From contig CANGDL010000009.1 of NCBI GenBank assembly GCA_947452675.1, positions 1 to 62,446 of the forward strand: DNA of 62,446 nt. The letters are read 5' to 3'. Source of the stretch: Microbacteriaceae bacterium (GTDB taxonomy: Bacteria > Actinomycetota > Actinomycetes > Actinomycetales > Microbacteriaceae). The position numbers and the translations under genes are program-made. The notes beneath the pieces were generated by a model. The model was not told where the DNA came from. It saw nothing but the letters and a program-made list of their open reading frames with translations, and did not search any database. Positions 47,701-59,700 of the stretch are shown here, in pieces; the stretch's first letter is position 1, and every line of letters starts with the position of its first letter.

Positions 47701-50700
47701 GCGAAGTCGGCGACACCTGAAACGGCAGTCATAGCCACCGAGCCATTTAGCAGGCTGCCACCCACGATGGCATTGCTTGAAGACAACGTGACGGTTGCAG
47801 TCGAATCACCCACGGTGTTGCCATCCAAGTCTTGGATGGTGACGATCGGCTGGTTGGTGAAGGCCACGTCGTTTGCGGTTGCTGTTGGATAGGTCATCGA
47901 CAACTTACTAGCCGCACCAAAGGCCAAGGTGAAGCTCTGGGTGGCCGAGGTCAAGCTGGTTGAACTGAAGGTCAGAATCTTGTCTCCAACCAAGCCGCTC
48001 TTGCCCAGGTTCGTGAATGTCGCAACACCATTTGCCGCGTTCACAGATGTGGTGCCGGTCAAACCCTGAACAGAGGAACCGCTAGCCGCTGAAACTGCCG
48101 CCGAAACAGTGGCGGATGAAGAAGTAACAGTGTTGCCGTAGGCATCCTGAACTCGGATGATCGGCTGGGTGGTGAAGTTGGTTCGGTTGACGAAGCCGGC
48201 CGCCGGAGTCTGAACACCCAACTGGCTTGGGTCACCAGGCGTGATCGAAATGGCGCTCTGGGTGGTAGCAATGTCGGTTCCGTTGAAGGTGATCGTGAAG
48301 GTCAATGTGTAGTTACCCGAAGCCAAACCACCGATGCCAAGGTTCGAGAAAGTGGCAACACCAGAGCCGTTGGCGGTTGCGGTGGCTGCACCAACCAAGG
48401 TTCCCCCGGAGGATACGGTGGCCGTGACTACAGCGCTCGCTCCTGCTCCGGTGGTCACCGGGGTGTTTCCGATAGTTCGAATTTCGACCATTGGCTGAAT
48501 CGTGAATGCCTTGCCGGCAGCCATTGTGCCACCCGCGTTTCGAGTGATGGTCAGGTGATCAGGGTCGCCATAGGCGACAGTGATCGAGGCCGAAGTGAAG
48601 TTTTGAGCCGTGCTGACACCGGTCAAAGAAGCGGTCAAGGTCAAAGTTCCGGTTCCCGAAGACACCGAAAGTCCACTGAACGTTGCGGTGCCTCCAGCAG
48701 AAGTGACAGTTGTAGAACCAGAAAGAGTGAAACCTGCGCTTGGCGTCACAGTTGCCGTGTATGTCTTGAGGTTTTGGCTCGACAGCACGGCGCCGAAGGC
48801 ATCCTTGATCTGCACCGTAATGGTCGGGTTCAAGGCAACCCCAACGAAGGCATTGCTTGGTTGCTGGTTAACCGTCGCGGTGGAGGCAAGGCCGAAGACT
48901 CCGGTGATCGAGTCGACATCTCCAGGAGTGTAAGTCTGACCGGTGGCCTCGGTATAGCTGACAGTTGGCGCGGTCGCCGAAGAGTTGATCGCCAACGTGG
49001 TCGTGTTATTTTGACCGGCCAACGTGACATTTCCGCCGGCAGAGATTCCGAGGTTTGCTATGACGATGGAGTTTCCTGAAGCTTCAGTTACCGACCCAGA
49101 AGTTCGAAGGGCTAGGGTGCTGAAGTTCGCGGGGGCGATAGCGCCGCCAATGGTAATGTTGCCGCTGTTGCTGCCTGAGACGGCTCCGATGCGCACTGTG
49201 CCAGCGGTAACTGTGCCTAGTTCGGTGTTTGAAACATCTAGAGTGCCGGCAGTGTCGGCGCCAGAAGCGCTGAGGTTGATTGTGTTGGTGTTGGTCGTGG
49301 GAACAATGGTCACCGCACCGGAAGTCTTGATGGCGCTGCCAGGGTTCACATAAAGGCTGTCGCCGCTCACCGAGATGGCGCCGGAATCTGCAGTCACGGC
49401 GCTGCCCGCCTTGTATCCCAGAGCTACGTTGCCAGAGATATAAGTTCCGGTGGTGCCACCATCGATGTTGATGGCTCCGTTTGCCGAGAGGATGTCGGCG
49501 CTCGACAAGAATACGCCGTTGGTTCCAGAGGTGGTGCTTGTTCCGGAAAGGTTGATTGATCCACCACCGGTTGCTTTTAGCATCGCGATGTAGCTCGCGC
49601 CACCGTTAGGGTTGATGACTAGACCATAGGTCGAGGCCGCAGAGTTGGTGGTTGTGCCAATCATAGTGATGGCAGGGCCGGTCGACTTTGCCGAAACAAT
49701 TGAGCCCGCCGAACCCGAACCGATCGAATTCGTGTCGTAGAGAGCTAATCCGTGGAAGAAGCCACCGCCGCTGCCCGAGCTGGAACCTTCAAGCCAAATC
49801 GCGTCACCGGCATAGATGTTGGTTCCGGGCGAAACATAGGTGCCGCGACCGTAGGCCGACTTGCCCTTGATCGAGATGCCGCTGGTTCCCGAATAGACGT
49901 TTATCGCGTTGACGACCGAACCGGCGACTCCTAGCAAGACGCCGTTGGTGTTTCCGGTGGAGTTGCCAAACGCATAACCATCTGGCGCGCCGTCCGAATT
50001 GGTGTCGGCGCCACCGGCCAGGGTGATCTGTCCACCGGTTGCGCTGAGAAGGTTGCTGCCGTTGGCCGAGTTCAAATTCGAATAGTCGGCGATTGCAATC
50101 GCTCCGGCTGAATTTACATCCGAGTCAGACCAAAGATTTAGAGCGCCTGCGTTGGTCTGAATAGTGCGTGGAGTCCCGCTAATTCCTCCGGTCACCGAAA
50201 TATCGCCGGTGGTCTTGACAAGCAGAGTTCCCCCGGCAGCGGTCGACTTCAGGTCGGCATTCAAGGTTGCCGAGGCCCCATAAACCTGGATGTTTCCCGC
50301 CGCGCTGACTGGCGCGTTTAGGGTCATCGCCTTATCGTTTCCGGTCTTTCCCCAACGGAATGAAGTCACGTCTGCGACCGAAACGTAGGTGGCCGGCCAG
50401 GTTTGAGCCGCAGAAAATACGTTGCCACTTGACTCAGCGACAAGTGCTCCGCTGCAGCGCAATGTAGTTGTTGCGGTTGCAAACGTGATCGAGTCTGCTC
50501 GAAGTGTTAGACCGCCGGTGCAATCGCCCGTGGCAGCGCCACCGATCGTGTTTGCATCTCCCGAGGCACCCGAGGTCAGCTGAATGTTCTTGTTGCCTCC
50601 GTCAAGAACCACTGAACCCTTGGCGAGAACGTTCACGTGGTTGAGAACTAGTGACGATACGGTGGAACTCGCAGCGGTTGTTGCATTAATCTGAACGCCG

Positions 50701-53700
50701 CCACCGGCACCAGTTGCACTAATTGTCGTGAGATTCGCACCCGAGTTGTTAGCAGAGCTGAATCCCCAAGCGTTTACACCCGCTGAACCCTGGCTATTTG
50801 CGTTAATCACAATGGCCGAAGATGTCGTATTGGCCGAGGTGATAGTGGTGGTTGACACCGCTCCACCACCCGAGACTTCGACACCCATTGAGCTTGTCGC
50901 AGAACCGGCGCCCGAGGTGTTTCCGGTGATAGCAATGGTTCCGATGCCAGAGTTGATGTTCGTGCCATTCGTGATCGTGACACCGTTCGCCCAGTTGACG
51001 TTTGCAGCGGTGTAACCATTGATGACAATGTTTCCGCCGCCAGACAAAATATCGACGTTTCCGGCTGCCTGAGTCAAACCAATTGTCACGCCGCGGTAAT
51101 AGGTGGCGCCATAACCAATAGCGGCACCCGATGGAGCGCTTTCGGTCGCAGAGCCACCGCCGGCAAGTGTGATTGAACCTCCGGTGGAGGCAAGCTTCGT
51201 GAAGTCACCAAGTTGAACCATGCCGTTGCCGCTGGCATCTGCGTTTGACCAAAGTGTGATTGGTGAGTTTGCGGTGGTCAAGGTGTTGCGAGTGGTGGTG
51301 TTGGTGCCGTTCGAGATGAAAACATCCTGGGAGGCCTTCAGCAAAATTGGCCCCGTTGCACTTCCGGTAGTCGTAAGGTTGGCTCCCGCATAAACAGTTT
51401 TTCCGAATACCTGAATTGGACCGACCGCGGTCACTGGCGAGCTCAAAGTCACATCCGAGGCATTTTGAGTCGCTCCAGAAACGGCACCGCTAGTGCCCGA
51501 TTGCCCGATGGTAACGGCGCCAACGTTGCCGTTGTTGACACCGGCAAATGACCAGGTGCTGTCGAAAGTCTGCGCCGAGCTGAACGAGGTTGCGGTCGGT
51601 TTGATGGTAACGGAGCCCGAGGTGCGGGCCACCAAAGCAGCCGCAGTGGCATTGGCAGTGACTTCGTTGAACCGGTCACCGGTCAGGGTTATGTTTCCGG
51701 AAGCAGACCCGCCTGGCGCTGCACCGAGGACGAATCCGTTAGCTACCGCACCGGTCAGATCGAGACCATTTGAACCGAAGTTGGCGCGGATGTTTCCGGT
51801 GCTGGCTAGCAGTTGGAAGTTTTTGGTGTTGTCGAGAGCATAGATATTTGTATTGGCATGTGTAGCGGTGAAGTCAATGTCACCACCGCCGGTTGCCTGC
51901 CAAACCAGTGGCCCTGAGGTTTGAATTGGCGTGAAACCTGAAGATGTGTTGGTCAAGTTTGAGACCCATTTGATAGCTGGGACGCCGTTTGCCGCGTCAG
52001 CTGGTGCATTTGAGGTCACTGTGATGCCCCCGTTCCAAGCTTCAAACGCGTTGTCGTTTATGCTCGAGCTGACGGCGTTGACATCGATTCGACCGGTTCC
52101 CGAATTTATGGTGCTCGCAGTTACACCCTGAACTGCCAGCGCCTGAGAACCGGAGTTTCCGGTTTGGGCATACATGCGAATATCCCCGCCGCTGGAGGCT
52201 ATCGAAGATGCGGTTCCGCTAGAGCTACTGCCGAGGGCAATCGCAAATTTGTTGGTCGAGTCATTCGCATATAGATGGCCCATCGGGAAACCATTGGTGT
52301 CAACCAGGGTCGAACCGGCAATATAAATTGCACCGCCACCAGATGACAGGGATGACCCGTTATCCATGGAGAAGTAACCGATGTCGGAACTGGATTCAAG
52401 GGAGCCAGCGCGACCCCACATGACAATCGGTCCGTTTGTGCTGGAAATGGTTTTTGAGGCGCTTAGCAGAATGCTTCCACGAGCCTTTGCCAAAATCTGG
52501 CTTGCAGTCGATGTCGCCAACCCGCCAGTCAGGTTTAGGTTCTGACCGTAAAGTGAAATCGGCCCTGCGATTGACACCGCCGGTACTGTCAGATCTACAG
52601 CATTCTGCGTTGATCCGCCGGTTCCAGCCTGACCTAGGGTTAGTCCGCTTACCGTTGAAGCCAAGGTCAAACCGGTCATGTCAATCGAGCGGTCGAAGCT
52701 TTGTGCGGAGTCGGCGGGCTGAATGATCACGGTGCCACGGGTGTTGAAGTTGCGGGTGTAGGCGACGCTGGCAGTGGTTGTGTTGTTCAACATCGAGTCA
52801 ACATTGAAGACGATGTTCGCCGTTGACGACGACATGTCTACCGAGTCGAGTGTGGTGGCTGGCATCGAAGCAAAGTAGACGTTTGCACCCGAGTAAGTTG
52901 CGGCCGATGTGTGGTCGAAGGCGAGCCCATAAAGGATGCTGCTTGTAGCTGCAGATGTGGTTCCCGTGAGTGAGATTTGACCGCTCTTGGCAAGCACCGC
53001 CAATGACGCCAGTTCGAGCCCGTCACCGACAGAGTCATTGTTATTTGCAATCGCAACGGATCCACTTCGACCAATCAGCTTGACACCGCCGGTGCCGGTG
53101 TTGGCAACAATGTCGTTTGTTGTGTTTCCGGTTCCTCTAAGAGTCAAGATTCCCGAAGAGTTAGTTGAAACCGAAGCGGTGCTGTCGCCAGAAACTACAA
53201 TCGCATCTGCGGCCGGGTTCGAGCTGAGAATTTGAGTCTTTCGGGTCGCCGAGGCGCCGTTGAAAATCACACCTCGGGCCCATTCGCCCGTGCTAGCAGC
53301 ATTCGTAACACCATAAATGGCCACCTTGCCCGAACCGGCGTTGACCTGCCATCCAAGATTTGAATTAAAACCATCGGCACAGTTATAGGTTGAAAGGTTT
53401 TGACCGTGACCGGCAACGTAAACATCTCCGCCGGCACTGTTGATCGTGCTGTCGGCTCCCGTCTCAATGCCCTTAGTTCCGACACAGTCAGTTGAACCCG
53501 AACCCCAGGCGAAACCGTCAGGGAGCGAGTCGCCTGATGTGCGCCCAGTCACCACGGTAGATCCGCCATTGTCGGCGCCACCAGCCATGGTTACTGAACC
53601 ACCCGAGGTGCTGATGGTTGTTGAACTCGAGGTCTGGATGTAACCCGCACTGTTTGCATCCGAGTCTGCCCAGAGGATGACATCACCACCAGAAGTGGTG

Positions 53701-56700
53701 AGGGAGCCGGTGACAACGTTTCCGGTTCCTTTGAGCAAAATACTGCGTGAAGCCGAGGTTCCGATTGTTCCGGTGGTGGTAAAGGTTCCACTAGAGGTGA
53801 CATTGCCACCGTAAACGGCGACATTTCCAACCACCGATGATGTGCCGCTGAGCGTCACATCCGAGGTGTTGGTGGTCTTACCAACGCGCAGGCTGGCGGC
53901 TCCGGCTGTAACGTTCAGATTCGTGCCGGTGAAGGTTGCCGCAAAGCTGTTGGCCGAAGACTCGAGCACGACGGCGCCGGTGGTCTTGAAGTTGGTGGTT
54001 CCCAGTGAGCTAATGCGATCGCCGGTTACAGTCACGGCGCCGCTTGCAGAACCGGCCGAGGAAGCACCTAGATTCGTCGTCACGCCGCTCGACGAGGTAA
54101 GAACACCGCTTGTTCCGCCATTGAGAGTGACGGTTCCGGTCGATGCAGTGATGTCTGCTCCAGCGATGTAAATCGCTCCCGGATTAGTGTTGTTAACGAT
54201 GCTTTGGGTTCCGGTAATGACGACGTTTCCGCCTGCAGAAGCGTTAATCACCAAACCACCAGCCGTACTGTAGCTGCCCACGGCGCGACCACCGCCGGCG
54301 GTGGCATCGTTACCAGTTTCGACACCGTTGATTGAAATTGCGGTGCCCGAAGTCGCGGCAGACAACACCTTGGTCTGCTGTGAAGCGGATCCTGGGTCTA
54401 GTTCAACGGCGTTACCGCCGTTTGAGTTACTAATGCCGTCGATAGTCACGGTCGAACCGCCCGCATTGACAGTGGTTCCACCATAGGCAAGAATTCCCCA
54501 TGAGTTGTTCACACCGGTCACCGATTGCCCATAAATTGAGATCGGGCCTCCGGCAGACAGCAGGTTGACGTTTGTGTCAGTGGTTGCCGCCGCAGTTCCG
54601 AGCTGAACTCCCGCTGCGCTCGTTGTTGTCGTCAGTGCGTGACCCGTTGGTATTCCGTTGGAGTCAACCTGCGCCGTCCCGGCAAGTGCAATTCGACCAC
54701 CACTAGTAGAGATTGACGATGAGTTTCCGAGCGATATCGCACCGACTGTGTTTGTGCCTTCGGTAGCTAAATAGCGTGACCAAAGAACAACTCCTCCACC
54801 TGCCGTGGTGATCGACTTCGACGCACTAACCGCGATGTTGGCCGAGGCGCGAACAACTATCGGCGCCGTTGTGCTTGTGTTTGCGGTTAGGTTCGCCGCG
54901 ATATTCGCATCCCCAGCGTATGCAGTGATGGCGACACCACCTGATCCGCCCGCTGTTTGGTTGCCGCTTACCGTGACCGCGCCGCCGTGAATTTTTATGT
55001 CGCCCGAAGACGTAACGCTTGGCTTAAGGGTGACCGCACGTGTGCCGTTAACTCGCCCAAGCGTGAATGACGAGACGGTGTTGGGGAACGAGAATGCGCC
55101 GAACTGCACATTTGTGGAGTTTTGATCGCGTTCAAAGCTTGAAGCGTTAGCAATCAACCCTGTGCCCGAGTTGAAAGAAGCCGGAAGTATCGCGACATTC
55201 CCAGTCGTGCTTACGTTTGTGCCGTACTCACCTTCCCATGAATAGACGGAGTCGGCATTAATCGTTACATCCGAAGTTGAACTGGTGAAGTTGGCAGTAA
55301 CACCGCTCGGAGTCGTAATTGAACCTCCACCTACAGCAGTGCTTCCGGCAGTCTGCCAACCGCCGAGGCGAAGGAGCCCAGAACCATTTGCTCGCCAACC
55401 AGTCTCGAGCCCATAGGTGTTGGTGTCAGCACTCGACGCTCCGTTGAGGTTTACTGGACCGCTGATGGCAAGGATATCCGCGAATTCGAGCCAAATTCCG
55501 TGGCCATCGCCAGAAGCCGAAGTCATACCGCCGATTCCGGTCATCGAAATTCCACCACCCGCCTTGGTAGCCAAAACCTGCAGACCCTGGTAGCCGCGCT
55601 TCGCATCAAGGCTTGCAAACCAGTAGGCAACGATGCCGCGCGCAGACGGGTTGGTGCTTGCGCTTGAGTCGGAATAGATTGTGATGGCATCCGCAGTAGA
55701 CGCGTCTGATGTAATCATGACCGGGTTCAAGTTATCGTCCCAGTTCAGACAAATACCTTGGTTCCAGTTTGTGGTTCCAGATAATGCCTTACCCCACATT
55801 GCGACACGACCGGAGCCCGAATCCACCTGCACGCCATTCTTGAAGGCGATGTGCGCACCGCCGTCGGCGGCAGTAGGCCCACCTGCACCGGCCATAAAAA
55901 TATCGCCACCGCCAGACTTCATCACGACATTGGCATTGACGTAGATCCCAACTCTCCAGGTGTCAGCACCGTTAAAGCCCACTGCATAGCCGTCTGGGAG
56001 TCCGTCACCGGCAATTTGAGAAGACCATTTTCCGCGCGAAGCAGTTATCGAGGCATCAGCTCCGCCGTCATCCAGGCCGCCACCAAGCCAAATTTTTCCG
56101 CCACCCGTTGTGATGGCAACCGAATACTCGATATAAATTGTGCCATCGGTCGCATTCACACCGGCCAATTTGTCGCTATTGGTCCACGCAACGAAATCGC
56201 CACCCGCGGTTTTTATGGTGAGGCTCGGTGCAATATAGATTCGGCCAGGGGACTTGAGTCGAATTTCATTTGATGCTCCGCCTGTGGTCTCCAGGTTTCC
56301 GCGAATATTAATCAGGCCGCTGTAAATTCGAATTGGGCCAGCAATCTTCACATTTGGATAGAAATCTAAGGTGTAAGCATCGGCCGTCTGATCTTTTCCT
56401 ACGGTCAAACCCGTGCAATCATTCGAGATGGCAAGGCCCTGGCCAGCGACCTTGAATTCAGAGAAACCGGTCGAACTGTTCGGTTCAAACTTGAAAGTTC
56501 CAGAGGTGTTGACCTTTAGGTTAACGTCGGCATTCCAGCTCGTGAAACGATCCGTCTTCACGGCAATGGCAGCCGAGGATGTCGTCACGCGGCTCGCAGG
56601 GCAAGTCGCCACAGGGCAATAACCGATAACCGACGTTGTGCCGCTGGTGTTATTGGCCAGCGCTCCGGTAAACAATCCTCCGGCCCAACCGGTGCTTGTG

Positions 56701-59700
56701 CCCGTGATGGTAATCGGACCTGCCGACAGGAGGTTTGTGCTGTCGAGCCCGACGTCAAAAAGATCTTGAGCACCGCCATCTCCGATGATTGTGATTCCGC
56801 CAGAGCCGGTTGCCTGAATATTCACAACGTTCGCAGTGCTCTGGTTCCAGCCACTGATGAAACCATAACTAGTTCCACTTTGCGCCGTGAACTTAATGGC
56901 CGGTGCAGTATTCGAGCTGGAATAGAATTCGGTCGCTGCAGTCGATCCACCTCGCTGGATTTGCATCGCGATTCCGTTGGTGGAGTTGATTCCGGTGACG
57001 TCGATTTGCCCACCATTTGCCCAAACTCGATGAGGGCCATTGAAGGCTACCGCGTCAACAGCAACTGCCGATTTTCCTCGGACAATAAAGTTTCCACCGC
57101 CGGTGTAATAGGCGGTCTGATTTGTATTTCCGACGCCTGACTCAAAGCCGGTGTATGCCCCGTCCGAGAAGCTGTATCCGGCAGGGTAACCCGAGGCATC
57201 GGTGGTTGAACCTCCGGCAAAGACGATGTCTCCGCCGCCAGTTGAGGTCGTTGTGGTGTCGCCGTTTGCGGAATTAAAGGTCGAGCCGTTGTATGTGCGA
57301 TTCACACCGGTGCCGTTGCCGTCATAGTCGGCCCAAAAAACAATTGGGCCGTTGTTTGTTCTAAAAGTTGCCGCCGCAGTGTTGGCCACAGACGTTAAGC
57401 CTCGGAATTGGATCTTGGACCCTGCCAAGGTGCTGATTTGATTCGCGCTGACTGAGAAGTTGCCACCGTATCCCGAAATTGCACCGGCGGCGGTCACCGC
57501 TCCTGACAGGGTCAAATCTTGGGTTTCGGTTGGTTTGCCAAATGTGAAGTTTTTGCAGGCTGTGGTCAATCCCCAGTTCGAGGCGCTGGTGAAGTTCGCA
57601 CCTGTGGACTGAACGGTGATGTCTCCGCCAGTGCTTGCTGCCATGGTCGTCGTATTGTCTGAGTCAACGAAGGTGGTAGCTTTGACCAAAATATCGGCTG
57701 TGGAACTTGTCACATAAGAAGAGCCAGATTTTGAACCGAGGTAGACCTGACCCCAACTTTGATAGCCAAGGCTGGCATAACTCGCGCCACCATCGATTGT
57801 TATCTTGCCCGAACTCGAAAGAATCTGGGCTCGATCGACGGCAACTCCGACATAGCTAGTCGGGCCGTTTCCGGTCAAGTTGATTGCGCCACCACCGGTT
57901 GCCGAGATGTAGGCGGTGTATGAGCTTGCGTTTCGATTGATGATCAGGGGTGCATAACTCGGCGAGTTTGCAGTTATGTCAATTGCGTCACCCGATGTTT
58001 TCTCAGAGACCAAAGTTATGTCGCCCGAGTTGTCGTTTCCGAGAGAAAGACCCCACTCAATTCCAGTGTTGTCACCCTGAAGCGTGATTTGCCCTTGCCC
58101 GGAGTCGATCATCAGGTCCGAGTTTGCAATCCAACCGTGATAGTTACCCGCGGTTGACTTACCGTACATCCAAATGTCTCCGCCTCCGGAGTAGAAGCTG
58201 TTGTGGGCGTAGATGTAGATCGGATAGACGTTGTTGGTGCCACCGAATGCGGGACCAGTCGGAACGCCATTGACACTCGTCGTACCGCCACCGAATGTGA
58301 TGCGTCCCCCGCCGGTGGCTTGCGCAGCTCTTCGACCATTGGTCGTGTCAAAGAAAGTGTAGTTTCCGGTCAGGATCGAACCATCGGTTCCACCTGCAGA
58401 TGCGGTCCAGAAAGTAATGTCCCCATTGTCAGTCACAAACTTTGTCGCCAAGGCCGCGGAATCTTGACTGTCTGCTTGGATCCAAAAGCGAGTTTTTACC
58501 AGGATCGCCGACCCTGCAAGAGCAGAGGTGTCCAAACCAGCGGTCTTAGAGAACTGAACCGAATTCGCTAGCAAACTGATCGGCCCAGCCGCGGATATTG
58601 CCGCCGACACGGTTAGCGCCTTTGTGACTGTTGCTGTTCCGATTCGAATTGACTTCGAAGTCGTACCAAACGCAAATCGCGCGGTGTCAACGTCTGCGGC
58701 GAAATCTGTGGCCCCCGCAGGGTACTCAATAACCTTCGCACCTGCACCCCCAAGAGTGACTGTGTTTGAGGCAACTACACTTGGCTTCGAAATCTGCAAG
58801 GTCACCGATGCATCCGATGAAATGGTTGCATTCTCTAGGTAGCTCGCAGATCCAGCCGAACCCTTGAGCAGCACGGCGCCGTTGGTGCTGGAGATTGAGT
58901 TATTTCCGCTCAGCAGGTAAATGTCGTTGCAGTTGGTGGCGGTCGTCGAACGACCATCCAGGGTAATTGCACCGTTGCTACTGGTGACCGAAGCCTTATA
59001 GAGGATGATGCCGCGACGGTTTACACCCGAGTTATTTGAGGCGTCGCCTAGGATGCTGATGTCACCCGAAGCGGTATTGATATAGGCCAACGACGAAGCG
59101 CTGTTCACACCAATCCAAACACCGTAATGGTTGTATGCTGTGTCGGTGTTGGTTGAATCTACGCGGCCGTTAACTGTGACCGTTCCGGTAGTCGTGGTCG
59201 TTGTGCTGCCGGCATCGAATTGAACACCCTGTCGGGTTGTACTAGGAGTAGCCGATTCTTCACCGCGAATAGTGATGTTACCGGCACCAGTGGAAATACT
59301 GCCGCTAAGGTAGACACCTGTGTCGTAGGTTGCGGTGGTTCCCTTAGCCCATGAGGTAGTGTTGTCGGCTCCACCGGACAGGCTAACAGCACCGCCGCTA
59401 GTGGTAATCGAGCTGGCGGCAGCGGTCTTGATGCCTCCACCGCGCGAGGTTGCACCATCCGTGTCTGACCAGTAGGTCACTGCACCACCATTTGTAGTGA
59501 CGGCATTAGCCCCCTGGATGATGTTTCCGGTTGCCTTCAAAGCCAAAGCATTGCCGGCACCAGTGACCGATAGGTTCGATGAAAAAGAAATGTCGCCGGC
59601 CGTTGCCGTGATTGCCATGGCGCCAGATGAAGAAAGTGCCGAGCTCGAGTTCAGGGTAAATGACCCCGCATTCACGGTTAGCGGTCCAGCAACCGTCCAT

